From positions 1 through 63,288 of the forward strand of contig JADGBE010000016.1 in the NCBI GenBank assembly GCA_015231615.1: a DNA stretch of 63,288 nt. The letters run 5' to 3'. The first letter of the stretch is position 1. Every line of letters begins with the position of its first letter. The position numbers were made by a program, and so were the translations under genes. Positions 61,121-63,288 of the stretch are shown here, one piece after another. This stretch comes from Desulfamplus sp. (lineage in GTDB: Bacteria; Desulfobacterota; Desulfobacteria; Desulfobacterales; Desulfobacteraceae). The notes under the pieces were generated by a model. That model was not told the origin of the DNA. It saw only the letters and a list, made by a program, of their open reading frames with translations, and did not search any database.

Positions 61121-62905
61121 ATGAAATTTCCTTACGGTATCAGCCATTTTGCTTCAATTAGAATAGAAGGGTATTATTACTGCGACAGGACAGACCGTAT
61201 CCCCAAAATGGAAGAGGCGGGAAAGTATCTGCTGTTTATCCGTCCTCGAAGGTTTGGCAAAAGCCTTTGGCTCTCAACTCTTCGGCATTACTATGACATT
61301 GCAATGAAGGAGAGGTTTCAAACTCTTTTCGGAGAGCTGGCAATCGGCAAAAATCCCACGCTGCTTCACAATAAATACCTTGTGCTTCAGTGGGATTTTT
61401 CATGTGTTGATCCGACAGGTTCTGTTGATGCGATGCGTCAAGCACTGCATGACCATATAAATATGCGTATCAGAGGATTTGCTCGTTATTACAAAGAGAT
61501 TATTGGAAAGGATATTTCAATCAATCCTCAAAACGCCCTTGACTCTTTTGGGGAGTTGCTAAGTATAGCACAGCAGCTTGCCCTCCCTTTTTATCTTTTT
61601 ATAGATGAATATGACAACTTTGCCAATGAACTGATGTCAGGAATCAGAAACAGTGATGAAAACTATAAGTTAATGGTGCATGAAAAAGGTCCCTTGAAGA
61701 CTCTGTTCAAGTCATTGAAGTCATCAGCAGGAGAAGGTGCTATTGAAAGAATGTTTATTACTGGAGTCTCGCCAGTAGTTTTGAGCGATATAACATCGGG
61801 GTTTAATATTGCGGAGAATATCTATCTTAAACCAATGTTCAATGATCTTTGCGGTTTTACAGAAGCTGAAGTTGAAAAAATCTTTGAAGAAGTTGCTTTC
61901 AAATGCAGTTTAGAAAATCCAGAGAGTAAAAAAGATGATGCTCTCTCTTTAATGCGGACATATTATAACGGTTATTCATTTGCACCAGCTGATATCTGTA
62001 AAATTTATAATCCTACGCTTGCACTTTATTTTATAAAAGCATTTCAGGAAGATGCTCTCTATCCCCGTGAAATGCTTGATGCCAATCTTGCAAGTGATGA
62101 GGCAAAACTTGAATTTATCGCGGCTCTTCCCGGAGGCAGGCAGTTGCTGCTTGAGATAGTAAGAGAGTCAGAACCTGTGGTTGTTACTGGAATATCAAGC
62201 AGGTTCGGCATATCTGCAATGATAGATGATGTGGAAAAAAATAAAGATTTTTTGATCTCTTTTCTCTACTATTTTGGTGTGTTGAGTATATCTAAACTTA
62301 CAGAATCTGGTCAAATTGAGATGCGTGTGCCAAATCTTGTTACTCGCGGGCTTTATGTAAATCAGACAGCAAAGTTTCTTCTGCCTAACCCTTTAGATAG
62401 AGATGCTGGAAAAGCTGCTGCCGAACCTGTTTTTACAAAAGGAGATATTGCCCCTTTGTGTAATTTTGTGGAGCAGAGATATTTTAAGGTATTTCGTAAT
62501 GCTGATTACAAATGGGCAAATGAGCTTACAGTAAAAACAGCATTTTTAACCCTGCTTTATGATGATATCCGCTACATTATGGACTCGGAACATGAAGTCG
62601 GCAGAGGATATGCTGATTTAACCATGATCATAAGACCGGATATGCGTAAATATGCTCTTTTAGATGTGCTTATTGAGTTTAAATATGTGAAACTATCCGA
62701 AGCAGGAATTACAGGCAATGACGCAAGAGACTTAAGCCATGATGAAATAAAGGGATTGCCGATTATGCAAAGCAGAATGGTTGAAGCTAAAGAACAGGCA
62801 AGACGCTATTCAGCAGAGCTTGAAAAAAAATACAAGAGTCTTCGATTGAGAACTTTTGCGGTTGTCAGTTTAGGATTTGAGCGGATTTGGGGTGAAATTG
62901 CATAA
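61121..62905 (+). CDS. AAA-ATPase with C-terminal PD-(D/E)XK-like domain
   Basis: 594 residues. Walker A-like FIRPRRFGKSLWLSTL (about 39-54) and FIDEYDN (about 161-167), then the C-terminal region with VLIEFKYVKL (about 525-534). This matches the AAA-ATPase-like/DUF1703 family, often present in many near-identical copies per genome and possibly mobile or toxin-related. It sits between bcsA and bcsB, which are normally adjacent. Confidence 0.8.
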   Translation: MKFPYGISHFASIRIEGYYYCDRTDRIPKMEEAGKYLLFIRPRRFGKSLWLSTLRHYYDIAMKERFQTLFGELAIGKNPTLLHNKYLVLQWDFSCVDPTGSVDAMRQALHDHINMRIRGFARYYKEIIGKDISINPQNALDSFGELLSIAQQLALPFYLFIDEYDNFANELMSGIRNSDENYKLMVHEKGPLKTLFKSLKSSAGEGAIERMFITGVSPVVLSDITSGFNIAENIYLKPMFNDLCGFTEAEVEKIFEEVAFKCSLENPESKKDDALSLMRTYYNGYSFAPADICKIYNPTLALYFIKAFQEDALYPREMLDANLASDEAKLEFIAALPGGRQLLLEIVRESEPVVVTGISSRFGISAMIDDVEKNKDFLISFLYYFGVLSISKLTESGQIEMRVPNLVTRGLYVNQTAKFLLPNPLDRDAGKAAAEPVFTKGDIAPLCNFVEQRYFKVFRNADYKWANELTVKTAFLTLLYDDIRYIMDSEHEVGRGYADLTMIIRPDMRKYALLDVLIEFKYVKLSEAGITGNDARDLSHDEIKGLPIMQSRMVEAKEQARRYSAELEKKYKSLRLRTFAVVSLGFERIWGEIA

Positions 62906-62935
62906 CCAAAATTTTTATAGCACTAACGGAAATTT

Positions 62936-62985
62936 CAAAACATGAGCAGCTTCGCTGCAATTATTGTTTGATTAAAATTTCTGAA
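62936..62985 (+). repeat. dispersed repeat, copy 2
   Basis: Shares AGCAGCTTCGCTGCAATTAT and flanks with 27226-27275. It follows the AAA-ATPase gene directly. Confidence 0.6.
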
Positions 62986-63009
62986 TAATAAAATAACAGG
63001 AATAGTATT

Positions 63010-63288
63010 ATGAATCTAATTATTACATCAAAATCGAATCGCATTGTTAAATCACCATTGAGAATGCGTGTGTTGGGCCTAATCTTTATATCTTTAGGAA
63101 TATTGTTTTCATTTCCTGAGGCAGCTTTTGCTGAAACCATAAGGGTACAGTTAAAAGATATTCTTCAAGTTGAAAATATCCGTTTAGAAGGGATAAAGGA
63201 TAGTACAGACAAGTATGAGTTCAAACTGTCAATTCCTGAAAGATGGCAGGTAAAGCAGGCAATGCTTACCTTTTCCTACTCTCATTCA
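63010..63288 (+). CDS. bcsB: BcsB cellulose synthase subunit, 5' part
   Basis: 93 codons to the window edge. Signal peptide about 1-42 (MRVLGLIFISLGILFSF, AAFAE). Then VENIRLEGIKDSTDKYEFKL and IPERWQVKQAMLTFSYSHS, the start of the first carbohydrate-binding domain of BcsB, the periplasmic partner of BcsA. Partial at the right edge. Confidence 0.8.
   Translation, partial: MNLIITSKSNRIVKSPLRMRVLGLIFISLGILFSFPEAAFAETIRVQLKDILQVENIRLEGIKDSTDKYEFKLSIPERWQVKQAMLTFSYSHS

Overview
The window reads as a low-GC chromosome of a Desulfobacteraceae-like member of the Desulfobacterota (former Deltaproteobacteria). This is inferred from the gene content: a carboxyspermidine-type polyamine pathway, an alkyl-DHAP-synthase-like oxidase beside glycerol genes, large hybrid sensor kinases, HDOD proteins and a bcsA-bcsB cellulose locus. 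No 16S rRNA gene is present, so the assignment is tentative.

Positions 1 to about 22,960 are the integrase-proximal part of a prophage or phage-like element inserted at the 3' end of a tRNA-Ser(GGA) gene (22963-23052, minus). It carries a P4-type integrase, an AlpA-like excisionase, two separate divergent repressor/Cro-like switches (about 12.0 and 16.1 kb), two antirepressor genes (one AntA-type, one Rha/ANT-type headed by a C4-like antisense RNA), a RecT annealase with a PD-(D/E)XK exonuclease, a replication set (organizer, DnaC-like loader, SSB, RusA-like resolvase), a nucleotide set (ThyX, MazG-like, DUF3310), a RelE-type toxin-antitoxin pair and a BrnA-like antitoxin. Most leftward genes overlap by 1-20 bases and look like three long minus-strand operons, each headed by a regulator. 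No structural genes are in view; they would lie left of position 1.

Positions 23.1-29.6 kb hold chromosomal genes on the minus strand: a TrmN6-like methyltransferase, a DUF721/DciA-like protein, an iron-type alcohol dehydrogenase, recX, an acyl-ACP thioesterase, agmatinase and carboxynorspermidine decarboxylase. Positions 29.7-35.7 kb are an integron: an IntI-type integrase on the plus strand, a four-unit array of 41-42 bp palindromic repeats where attI should lie, and minus-strand cassettes. The cassettes carry an AccI-like restriction-modification pair, a zinc-knuckle protein and two PIN-domain toxin-antitoxin pairs, with two good attC sites and one degenerate one. Positions 35.8-44.1 kb hold an AGPS-like FAD oxidase, an FGGY kinase, a glycerol-3-phosphate dehydrogenase, carboxynorspermidine synthase and arginine decarboxylase. 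Together with agmatinase and NspC these give a full arginine-to-spermidine route, split in two by the integron and the glycerol genes.

Positions 44.3-63.3 kb form a signalling and exopolysaccharide region: a chemoreceptor with a five-copy 36-bp repeat inside a Cache loop, then rightward genes for a small conserved protein, an HDOD protein, a class III nucleotide cyclase, a hybrid histidine kinase, a secreted GH44-like glycosidase, a cellulose synthase BcsA interrupted by one in-frame TAG, an AAA-ATPase/nuclease-like protein of a mobile family, and the start of bcsB. Several dispersed palindromes (many starting GTAG and ending CTAC) and repeat pairs lie between the chromosomal genes.

All calls were made by reading the sequence; no database search was possible.
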